Shown piece after piece: positions 7,132 to 14,946 of a DNA stretch of 44,105 nt. The notes beneath the pieces are model-generated. The model ran no database searches. It had not been told where the DNA came from and saw nothing but the letters and a program-made list of their open reading frames with translations. Positions within the stretch are counted from its first letter, which is position 1. Each line of letters begins with the position of its first letter. The DNA comes from DAIOFH01 sp036745875 (GTDB lineage Bacteria > Planctomycetota > SZUA-567): positions 1 through 44,105 of the forward strand of contig DAIOFH010000017.1 in assembly GCA_036745875.1 (NCBI GenBank), in the 5' to 3' direction. The translations under genes and the position numbers were made by a program.

Positions 7132-10128
7132 TCAATTCTTCTTTTTCAGAAACTCCACGCCCTCGGGCGGCTCGAAGTATTTGACGAAAATTCTTGCATA
7201 GCACTCGTAATTGCGCGAGAAAATTCTCCTGCCGCCATGCATGGCGTCCTGCATGTACGCTTCGTAGACACGGCGCCAGTTCACCTTGTCGGACATTTCC
7301 TTGAAAATAAGCCCCTTCTGCCGCTTGGTTTTGGCGAAACGCCGCCATTCCCAGCGCACGCGCATGAATGCCCCGGTAATAGTGTCGGACGACATCGGGT
7401 CGCGGCCACTCATTGCGCGCGCACACTCCCAACGGTAATCCGCCATCAGGTTCATGAGCTGCTTTTCCCTTAGGTTTTCCCGGAAAAACAGGGTCGGCAG
7501 GGCGAGGCGGCCGTTTTCCAGCCCGTCCCTGCCAATAAGGCAATTGGTGATCACGCCGGAAGAGGGAATGATGAGGAAGATGGGCTTGAGGTCGATCTGC
7601 AGGCGGTTTTCCTTCCTGCTCGAATCGATCAGTTTGACCCGGAACAGCGCCGGATCCTTCTCCACGGCAGCGGCGAGAAAACGTTCGATCTCATCACGGT
7701 TGACCTTCACATCCGAGTCGAGCATAAAGTGCTTCCTGATGAAAAGCGGCAGAAAGCGCTCGCGGTTCCCGGCAAGGCGGCGGCTTGTCTCGATGATGAG
7801 TTCGCACTCGTGGTCCAGTACCTCCCCGGTCGTGGGCTGAACAAGTTCGCCGGACTGGAAGCGTCCCTCCGCTTCCTGGACGATTTCACGCGTTGCCTTG
7901 AGATAGCGGTCCTCAATGTATTTCCCGCGCCGGGCAAGGGCTTCCCGCTTTTCCTCCAGGTTATGGCGCTCGCGCTGCAAGGACGAAGTCTTGCTGCCGC
8001 CGTCCCCCTGGGTCGAGGCCTTTTCAAGGATTTCTCCGTCGACTTCCGCCAGCCGCGCCTCCAAGGGTATGTCCTGGTCGGCAAGCTGCTGCAAAACCTC
8101 GCGAAGCACAATCATCCGCTGGCGTCCGTTGACCATGCGGCGGTAAGCGCGCTCCGCCTTCCAGCGCAGGGAGTTCTTCTCCCGCAGGATCAGCGTTTCG
8201 TTCGGGATGGGAGCGCATTCCATATTCCAGATGGCCGCGAGGTATTCGTCCGTGTGGAGAATGGTCTCCGAATCGATCTTTCCGGTGAATTCCGCGACAA
8301 TGCTGTCCGTGCATTCCGCCCGTATATGCGCGGCGAGGCGCGGCGACAGCCACCATGGGCTGAAGGCGATGACGCCATACCGCAGATACGCCCGAACGGA
8401 GTAGGGCATGGTGGCGGCGCGGGGGATGAAATATTTCACAGCCGCCCGATACACGCGCCAAAACTCGCCGATAAGGGATTTCTCGACAAAGGCGATTTCC
8501 CGCCCGATCCATATTGCCGTGTTGGCGAGTTGCAACTCATTTTGGTTGAGGCGGGCGAGTTCCGCCTTGTCCTCCTTGCTTGCACTGAGGTTTTTGGCCA
8601 GCTTGTCGAAAAAGCCGCCGATCGCGGTCTTGCCCTCGGACTTGCCTTCCTGGATATCCTTCATCCGCGCCTTCAGGGCGTTCCTCTCGGCCTTGCACTC
8701 CTCCAGCATCCGCTCCAGCGCCAGGCAATAGCACGCGCCGCCGATGAGACCGACATGGCTGATCTTGGCAAGTCGCAACTCCTGCGACAGCGGTTCCTCT
8801 ATCGCCAGGCTGTATGCACGCCGGTACACGACGGGAAGGACCTGGCTGTTGTATTTGCTGATCAGCATCAACTGCGACAAGGCGATGTCCTCGGCTTGGC
8901 GCATCTTGTTTTTTTCTTTGTCCAGATGGCGGTCGACATCCTCGTCCGGCGCTTCGACCTGGTCGTCAAGATCGCCGACCACCTCCATGGCCTGCTGCCG
9001 TTCCTTCAGGAGTTTTTCAACCTCGTCGACCTGCGGAAGGGTGTAGAATTCCCGGTCCTGCCTGCCAAGCTCCATCAGGATATTCTCGGACAAATTGCCC
9101 TGGGTCCGGAAAAAACGCCGCTCCTCGGCCAAGTTGGACAGGAGGGAATACATCTTCAAGCGCGCCTCGATTGCTTCTCTGAGTGCCGGATCGAGAGGCA
9201 CTGGTTCCATTTCCTCCGGCTGGATGTCCAGTTCATCCTCTATGGTCGGAGGCGTCTCCCCTTCCAGCTCGAGATCGTCGTCGTCCTCCTCTTTATCCTC
9301 GTCCTCTTCCTCCGAGCCGACCAGTTCCTCGAAGGACTGCGAATCGGTCTCGTCGGTAAGGCCGGCCACCGTGGTATTGCCGCCGTCGCTGGCGTCGGTG
9401 TCCTCGTGTGAAGCCTGGCCGGGCCTGGCAACGAGCCGCGTTCCACCCACTTCCGCATCGCCCGAGGTGATTGCGTCCAGTTCGGAAGTCTCTTCACCGT
9501 CGGTGGAGGAAGGATAGGGAACCCGCAAGTCCGTGAAGATATGGTCTTCCAGCAGGGCGCTCGGCTCGGCGAGGTTGGTGTCGGTGCCGCTCTCCGGAGT
9601 GCCGCTTTTTGCTTGGGGGGAATTTGTCCGGGTAAACATCTGTGTGTCGGTTCCGCCCGTATCGGCGCGCTTTGGCTGCGATTCAATCGCATCCATGAGG
9701 GTGCGCATCTCGGTGTCGGAACTTGCCCGAGTATCGCGGGAAGAGGTATCGACGCCGACGGAATCGCTGTTTTTGTCGAGAATTTGCGTTGTCGAACGCG
9801 ATTGCGGCGGCTGGACCCTGGTACTGGAGGTAAGGGAATGGACCTTCAGTAGCTTTATGTGATGGGAGCCGATAGTGACGATATCGCCGCTGTTCATCGC
9901 CGCGGGTTGGGTAAGCGGCTTGCCGTTCAGGGATGTCCCGGAAAACGAATTGAGATCCTTGATTGCGGTAAGGCCGTTCTTGTGGACTATGACGGCGTGG
10001 GTGCGGCTGATCTCGCTTTCAGAGAGCCGTATCTCGCATTTCGCATCCCTGCCAATAAAGACCGGTCGGTCTTCGGGCAGCTCGAAGGCCATTTCCTCGT
10101 TTTTATTCGTAATGATAAGGATAGGCAC
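7132..10128 (-). CDS. Giant FHA-domain protein with large uncharacterised C-terminal region
   Basis: A 998-residue protein starting at a GTG (10128, GAGAAG just upstream); the first ATG would cut into the domain. Residues 1-96 form a forkhead-associated domain with the conserved Gly26-Arg27, Ser41-Arg42-x-His44 and Asn68-Gly69, the residues that bind phosphothreonine. Residues about 100-310 are a low-complexity linker, first Ser/Thr rich (several T-x-T and TQ sites) and then strongly acidic (EEEDEDKEEDDDDLELE around 270-290). From about 315 to the end is a mostly helical, charged, largely soluble region with coiled-coil-like stretches that I do not recognise. No kinase, ATPase or clear membrane segment is visible. 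FHA proteins normally read out Ser/Thr-kinase signalling or scaffold secretion and cell-division complexes; which applies here is unknown. No kinase gene is in the window. Confidence 0.8.
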   Translation of the reverse strand: MPILIITNKNEEMAFELPEDRPVFIGRDAKCEIRLSESEISRTHAVIVHKNGLTAIKDLNSFSGTSLNGKPLTQPAAMNSGDIVTIGSHHIKLLKVHSLTSSTRVQPPQSRSTTQILDKNSDSVGVDTSSRDTRASSDTEMRTLMDAIESQPKRADTGGTDTQMFTRTNSPQAKSGTPESGTDTNLAEPSALLEDHIFTDLRVPYPSSTDGEETSELDAITSGDAEVGGTRLVARPGQASHEDTDASDGGNTTVAGLTDETDSQSFEELVGSEEEDEDKEEDDDDLELEGETPPTIEDELDIQPEEMEPVPLDPALREAIEARLKMYSLLSNLAEERRFFRTQGNLSENILMELGRQDREFYTLPQVDEVEKLLKERQQAMEVVGDLDDQVEAPDEDVDRHLDKEKNKMRQAEDIALSQLMLISKYNSQVLPVVYRRAYSLAIEEPLSQELRLAKISHVGLIGGACYCLALERMLEECKAERNALKARMKDIQEGKSEGKTAIGGFFDKLAKNLSASKEDKAELARLNQNELQLANTAIWIGREIAFVEKSLIGEFWRVYRAAVKYFIPRAATMPYSVRAYLRYGVIAFSPWWLSPRLAAHIRAECTDSIVAEFTGKIDSETILHTDEYLAAIWNMECAPIPNETLILREKNSLRWKAERAYRRMVNGRQRMIVLREVLQQLADQDIPLEARLAEVDGEILEKASTQGDGGSKTSSLQRERHNLEEKREALARRGKYIEDRYLKATREIVQEAEGRFQSGELVQPTTGEVLDHECELIIETSRRLAGNRERFLPLFIRKHFMLDSDVKVNRDEIERFLAAAVEKDPALFRVKLIDSSRKENRLQIDLKPIFLIIPSSGVITNCLIGRDGLENGRLALPTLFFRENLREKQLMNLMADYRWECARAMSGRDPMSSDTITGAFMRVRWEWRRFAKTKRQKGLIFKEMSDKVNWRRVYEAYMQDAMHGGRRIFSRNYECYARIFVKYFEPPEGVEFLKKKN

Positions 10129-10285
10129 AGCTTCTCACGGTCATATCGTTAAAACCAAAATACTATCGTACCATTTCAGATGTATATAGAAAAAGGTACG
10201 GTACAAGTTGATACACAGAAAAAGGTGCAGGCAATAATACACGCAGGTTATGGCTACAAAGAATCAAACAATGGTTCAGCGCAAA

Positions 10286-11635
10286 TCAATGGCCGCCGTC
10301 GGCAGGTTTGCCGCCGATGGCTTTTTCCACTGCTGCCTTTGCCGCATCGCGCGTCGCGGCATCATCCGCTTCGAGATTCAGGCGCAGGACGGGCTCGGTG
10401 TTCGATGCGCGAATATTGAACCAATACTTGTCAAAATACATGGAAAGACCATCCAGGTGGAGAATGTCCTTGGCAGAGGCCTTGAACTCCTCTTCAACCT
10501 TTTTCATGGTGGCGTCGGTATTGTCGACGACAAAGTTGATTTCGCCGGTGGCGAAATATTTCTTGTACGGAGCGATCAGTTCGGACAGCTTCTTCCCGCT
10601 TTTCGAAATGACCGAAAGCACCGAAATCATGGCCATCTCCGCGTTGTCGGTAAAGTGCAACTCGCGGAAATAGAAGTGGCCGGACAGTTCGCCGGCAAAG
10701 ATGGCGTTGTCTTCACGCATCGCGGCCTTGATGAACGAATGTCCGACACGTGACATTTTGGCTACACCACCCAGGCGTTCTATCTCTTCCTTGACCACCT
10801 TGGAACTGCGCAGGTCATAGTAGATTGTCGCGCCGGGTTCTCGCACAAGCATTTCCCCGGCAAGAAGGGCGGTGACGTAATCCGCAGGGACGATGCCGCC
10901 CCGTTCGTCGATATACATGCTCCTGTCGCCGTCGCCGTCAAAGGCGACGCCGAGGTCCGCGCCCGTTTCCTTGACCTTCTGGACGAGATCCCTGACGTTT
11001 TCCTCTTTGAGGGGATTGGCTTCGTGGTTGGGGAAATTCCCGTCCGGCTCGAAATACATGGGGATAACTTCACAGGGCAGCTTGCTGAACAAGGCGGGAA
11101 GAAACGCGCCCATGACGCCGTTGCCGGCATCGACGCAGACGGTGAGAGGTTCAATGCCGTCGGCGTATTTCAGAAGGTTTGCGCGGTATTCCGCCGCGAC
11201 GTCGGCGGTGGTGATGGTGCCGGCTTTGGCCGCGGGGGTGAAGGAGTTACGGTTGACCAGTTTTTCCATCTCGGCCAGGCCGGAGTCATAGGCGACGGGG
11301 ATTGCGTCCTCGCGGCACCATTTGCAGCCGTTGTAGGCGGCGGGATTATGACTGGCGGTAATCTGGACGCCCGCACCCGCCTTGAGGAAGGCTGTGGCGA
11401 AATACAGCATGGGTGTAGACGCCATGCCGATATCGATAACATCCACGCCGGCCTTTGTCAGACCGCGCATCATGGCCTGCGCGAGCGGTACGCCGGATTC
11501 ACGCATATCGCGGCTAACCACAACACTTTTACATTTAAGAACTTGCGGCGCAGCTTGGCCGATTCCCTCAAAGAGCGCCTCATTAACTTGATCCGGATAC
11601 GTTCCCCTGATATCGTATGCCTTGAAAATACTCAT
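10286..11635 (-). CDS. manB: Phosphomannomutase/phosphoglucomutase
   Basis: A 449-residue alpha-D-phosphohexomutase of the ManB/AlgC type, interconverting mannose-6-P and mannose-1-P and/or the glucose phosphates for nucleotide-sugar synthesis. Seen are the N-terminal substrate motif KAYDIRG, the phosphoserine loop TASHNPAAYNG (Ser95), the metal-binding DGDGDRSMY, the sugar-binding GELSGHFYF, and a C-terminal RASNTEPVLRL phosphate-binding loop, so all four domains are present. The ATG at 11635 is 9 nt after GGAGG; an ATG three codons earlier would abut that site. It likely supplies precursors for the glycan enzymes at 6288 and 18071-20782. Whether it prefers mannose or glucose cannot be told from sequence. 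Confidence 0.9.
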   Translation of the reverse strand: MSIFKAYDIRGTYPDQVNEALFEGIGQAAPQVLKCKSVVVSRDMRESGVPLAQAMMRGLTKAGVDVIDIGMASTPMLYFATAFLKAGAGVQITASHNPAAYNGCKWCREDAIPVAYDSGLAEMEKLVNRNSFTPAAKAGTITTADVAAEYRANLLKYADGIEPLTVCVDAGNGVMGAFLPALFSKLPCEVIPMYFEPDGNFPNHEANPLKEENVRDLVQKVKETGADLGVAFDGDGDRSMYIDERGGIVPADYVTALLAGEMLVREPGATIYYDLRSSKVVKEEIERLGGVAKMSRVGHSFIKAAMREDNAIFAGELSGHFYFRELHFTDNAEMAMISVLSVISKSGKKLSELIAPYKKYFATGEINFVVDNTDATMKKVEEEFKASAKDILHLDGLSMYFDKYWFNIRASNTEPVLRLNLEADDAATRDAAKAAVEKAIGGKPADGGH

Positions 11636-11872
11636 TCTGGTCATCCTCCCCACAACGCAAAAAATATAAATTACATGCTCTTTGGATTATGATTTGCCGA
11701 TACAATATAATTCACGATAGGCAACATATAAATGCACCCTGAGAGTAGACTATCATACCTACCGCAAATAACAGTTTTTCGCAAGAAAAAACACACGCAA
11801 CAGAAGATGTCTCAATTCACTTACCGTATACTAAAATACAAGCAGTCTACCAGGCATTTTCAGAAATACGCT

Positions 11873-12487
11873 TCATTTCTTCCCCTTCTTTTGTCCTGCG
11901 GGAGCTTTTTTCCTGACCGACCAGCCGAATTGCCCGACCAAGCCGCCAAGGGAATAATAGGCTCCATGGGCAAAACATAACAAATTGGCACGGTCAAGGT
12001 GGAACTTGCCGTTTCTGTCCATCATCCGGCCGGAGACGGATGTCGCCACCACTTCAGCCAGAAACATGTCGTGACTGCCAAGCGGGATACAGTCTTTTAC
12101 CTTACACTCAATATTAATGGGGCATTCCGCCACCAAGGGGGCGGAAATAACCATGGAAGGAGCTTCCGTCAGGCCGGTGACTTCGAACTTGTCCATCTTC
12201 AGGCCCGATACCACACCGCAATAATCCACCGCCCGCGCCTGGTCGACAGCAGGGATATTGACCACAAATTCCCCGGAATTCGCAATGATATGATGAGAAT
12301 GGCGTATAGGCCGGACGGAAATGGACAGCATGGCGGGGGTGGAATTGATGTTCCCGCACCAGGCGACGGTTATCAGGTTCGGTTTTTCACCGGGAACTTG
12401 GCAACTGACCAGAACAGCGGGAGTCGGATAAACCGAATTCCCCGGTTTCCAGGAGATTTTTTCGTCGTTAATTCGGCTTTTCGCCAT
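11873..12487 (-). CDS. Flavoredoxin / flavin reductase-like FMN-binding protein
   Basis: A 204-residue protein of the flavin-reductase-like split-barrel family. NSVYPTPAVLVSC, NLITVAWCGNINSTPAMLSI, SGEFVVNIP and DCIPLGSHDMFLAEV are typical of flavoredoxins, which bind FMN and transfer electrons in anaerobes. The C-terminus is a lysine-rich tail (KKAPAGQKKGKK). The ATG at 12487 has GGGGAAG about 8 nt upstream. It follows the PKD gene by 38 nt on the same strand and is probably co-transcribed, though no functional link is evident. Redox partners are unknown; the EFR1-type flavodoxin/ferredoxin at 43236 is far away. Confidence 0.8.
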   Translation of the reverse strand: MAKSRINDEKISWKPGNSVYPTPAVLVSCQVPGEKPNLITVAWCGNINSTPAMLSISVRPIRHSHHIIANSGEFVVNIPAVDQARAVDYCGVVSGLKMDKFEVTGLTEAPSMVISAPLVAECPINIECKVKDCIPLGSHDMFLAEVVATSVSGRMMDRNGKFHLDRANLLCFAHGAYYSLGGLVGQFGWSVRKKAPAGQKKGKK

Positions 12488-12525
12488 AAAACATCTTCCC
12501 CCACGGCAAACAGACAAGCTGAAAA

Positions 12526-14799
12526 CTAATAATCCGGCATGGGAGGATACACCGGCTCCGTGTTTGGCTGGTCCTGCGATGCCGCGGACACCCTGGCGGA
12601 AACGCCGCTTCCCAGCGTAGACGGATGTATCCGCGCCGCCGCACGCGACGAACTTCCAGTCGAGAGAGGCTGCGGCACGCTGGCGGGGCGATTTTGCACA
12701 AGTGGAGCGTTTGTCCCGTACTGGGCGGATACCGTCGGTTGCAGCGGCGACAGCGGCGGCACGTCCACCGGTCCGGGGGTAGCTCCCGGATCGGAGTAGG
12801 GCGGCGGTTGGCTGTCCACCAGCCTCGACTCGCCGGGCTGCGGATCGCGGACAAAAGGCTCCAGCATAGGTTGATTGGGGTCTGCGGTGGTGATGGGCGG
12901 CGGCGGCTGGACAATCGCCAGCGGGTCAAGAAGCAGCTGTGACGATTCCGGCTGGCCGGCAGCCAGCGGCGTCGACTGCGGGATATTATCCGGCTGTTGG
13001 TGGTAGCGGGACGCCATGTCAGCCATCCCGGCTTGTGACGGTGCATTGCTCACCGGCGGCGGCGGAAGGTACTGTCCCCCCGAAGGACCGTCAAAAACCT
13101 GCGTCGGCAAAGACATGACCGGATCAGGCACGGCCGCCGCCGCTGCGGCCGCAGGAGCGCCGGTCACGGCAGTCATCTGTTGCCTGCCAGGCACCCTGAA
13201 CGCCTCCACCACCTGCCGCGCCGTCGCGGCGACGCGCCCGTCCTCGACAGCGGAGACGTCAAAAATATACCGTCCCGGCTGCGAAAGGTTCAGCACCAGG
13301 CTGTCGCCCTCGGGGTTGCCCTGGACGCCGGAGGGGCCTTCGACCTGGCGCCAGTTCAGGACGATCCGTTTGCCGGACGGGCCCTCGAACAGCGCGCCCA
13401 ACCTGAACGTTTCCCCCGCATTCACCACCTGCGGCCCTTCAATCGCGAGGGCAAGCTGGCTGGCGACATCGCCGACTTCTATGTCGACATCGATGGGTTT
13501 GCTGCTAAGGTTCCCGTTTGAGACAATCAGTTCAAAGGAGTATTTTCCCGGTGACGGTGGATGGAACCCGGGAGCCGCGTCCCCGAGGTCGTCGTCGATA
13601 AGGTATTTCGTCACCTTGGGGCCGCCTGTTTGCCTCCAGCGGAAGGCCAATTTCGACCCCTCGAGATCATAACTGCCGCTCGCGTCCAGCTTGACAAGCG
13701 AACCTGGCGCGGCGCGTTCGGGGGCGGTTACCATGGCGACAGGCGGCTGGGCTTCGTTGATGACCTTGAGGCTGTGGATGGCCGGAGCGCTTTCCATTGC
13801 GCCCTCGGCGATGACCAGTTCGAACTCGTAATCCCCCGAACGGGGCGGAACAAAGCGTTCGGCCGCACCGTCGTGGACCATTTCGAAATTGGAGATAAAC
13901 GGCCCGGATTTCTGCCGCCAGAGATAACTCAGTTTTTTCCCTTCGTCCGAACCGCTGCTTCCCCTGGCGTCGAGCATGACAGCCTCGCCCTTTTTGGTCA
14001 CGGCCGGGCCTTCAATCCTGGCGACAGGCTTGGCCTTGGGCGCCTGCGACGCTGACGCGGTATCCGCCTTGGCGACCGGGATCTCCCTGGCTATTGCCCT
14101 TGCCTTGGCCACCGGGGGACGGGGCTGGGGCTTTATGAACAACCGGGAAATTATGGGGGCGCTGGTCGTTTCGCCGTCAGTGACAATCAATTCCAGTTCA
14201 TACACGCCGTCCTGTTTAGGAACGAACGCCAGGGTCGGCTGGTCAAACGCCTCAGCCGGAATGCCCGGATCCCCGCCCGACAGCAACCTCCAGCGATAGC
14301 CAAGATTCCCGCCCTCGGGATCGAACGAAGCGCTGCCGTCGACCTCGAGATAAACGCCGACTTCGCCGCGCACCTCCTCGGGAGCCTGGGCGACGGGCGG
14401 CTGGTTGTCGCGTTCGATCATTATTTCGACGATAAAGGGCTCGCTTCTCAGGGAGTTGGCGGTGACGATGAGCTGGAAACGGTACAGTCCGGGTTCCCCG
14501 GTGCGGAAATACGGCTTGGCCGCATAGGGATCTGAAAGTTCCACCCTCGGACCGTCGATTTGCGACCACTCGTACAAAATGTCCGTGGCGTCGTACGCTT
14601 CCGAAGCGGTGCCGTCAAGTTCTATAAGAGCGGTGGGCCGTATGTCCTCGGCTGCGCGGACGGAGGGGAATGCCGTAACGGCAATGAAACACAGCGTCGT
14701 CAAGACGAGAGCCTTGACGTCGCAGGGTACTATGGTCAAAATCTTCGTTTTGGTTTTATTTAGCAAATTGTTAACCGTCGAGTTAGTGATTTTCCCCAC
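12526..14799 (-). CDS. Secreted PKD/Ig-like repeat protein with proline-rich tail
   Basis: An approximately 757-residue exported protein. After a hydrophobic signal segment (ALVLTTLCFIAVTAF, cleavage near VRA-AED) come about five PKD-type beta-sandwich repeats of about 90 residues. Each has a G-S-x-D-x-E-G / Y-x-W-R-Q / Y-x-F-E-L-I-V pattern, for example DGSASFDPEGG and DASGSYDLEGS. The last 200 residues are Pro/Gln/Ser/Ala rich and probably disordered. PKD domains are structural spacers in surface proteins and glycan-active enzymes, but no catalytic domain is seen here. The start is uncertain. A GTG at 14799 with GAAGG 5 nt upstream is preferred; a TTG closer to the signal core is possible. 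An open frame reaching 15186 would overlap aconitase and is rejected. The gene is divergent from acnB. Confidence 0.7.
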   Translation of the reverse strand: MGKITNSTVNNLLNKTKTKILTIVPCDVKALVLTTLCFIAVTAFPSVRAAEDIRPTALIELDGTASEAYDATDILYEWSQIDGPRVELSDPYAAKPYFRTGEPGLYRFQLIVTANSLRSEPFIVEIMIERDNQPPVAQAPEEVRGEVGVYLEVDGSASFDPEGGNLGYRWRLLSGGDPGIPAEAFDQPTLAFVPKQDGVYELELIVTDGETTSAPIISRLFIKPQPRPPVAKARAIAREIPVAKADTASASQAPKAKPVARIEGPAVTKKGEAVMLDARGSSGSDEGKKLSYLWRQKSGPFISNFEMVHDGAAERFVPPRSGDYEFELVIAEGAMESAPAIHSLKVINEAQPPVAMVTAPERAAPGSLVKLDASGSYDLEGSKLAFRWRQTGGPKVTKYLIDDDLGDAAPGFHPPSPGKYSFELIVSNGNLSSKPIDVDIEVGDVASQLALAIEGPQVVNAGETFRLGALFEGPSGKRIVLNWRQVEGPSGVQGNPEGDSLVLNLSQPGRYIFDVSAVEDGRVAATARQVVEAFRVPGRQQMTAVTGAPAAAAAAAVPDPVMSLPTQVFDGPSGGQYLPPPPVSNAPSQAGMADMASRYHQQPDNIPQSTPLAAGQPESSQLLLDPLAIVQPPPPITTADPNQPMLEPFVRDPQPGESRLVDSQPPPYSDPGATPGPVDVPPLSPLQPTVSAQYGTNAPLVQNRPASVPQPLSTGSSSRAAARIHPSTLGSGVSARVSAASQDQPNTEPVYPPMPDY

Positions 14800-14875
14800 A
14801 GGGACCTTCTCGCCACTTTTTAAAGGTTCCCCATAGACGGCACTGCCGTCTTCACGTATTGTTAAAACATAATTT

Positions 14876-14892
14876 GGGATGCATTTTATCCC
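14876..14892. promoter_or_regulatory. Palindrome in the acnB / PKD divergent promoter region
   Basis: GGGAT (14876-14880) and ATCCC (14888-14892) form an inverted repeat around GCATTTT, 55 nt before the aconitase start in the 147-bp divergent intergenic region. It could be an operator. The -35/-10 elements around it (TTGTTA at about 14859) are poorly spaced, so no promoter is asserted. Confidence 0.3.
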
Positions 14893-14946
14893 ATAGGCAT
14901 GGGTAATTGCAAGAGACGAAAAATATTTATCCGGAGAGCATTGATC

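Noticed and set aside
7729..9411. Long plus-strand open frame (about 560 codons) opposite the FHA gene
   Set aside because: A shadow of the high-GC FHA gene on the other strand; no ribosome site or recognisable domain.
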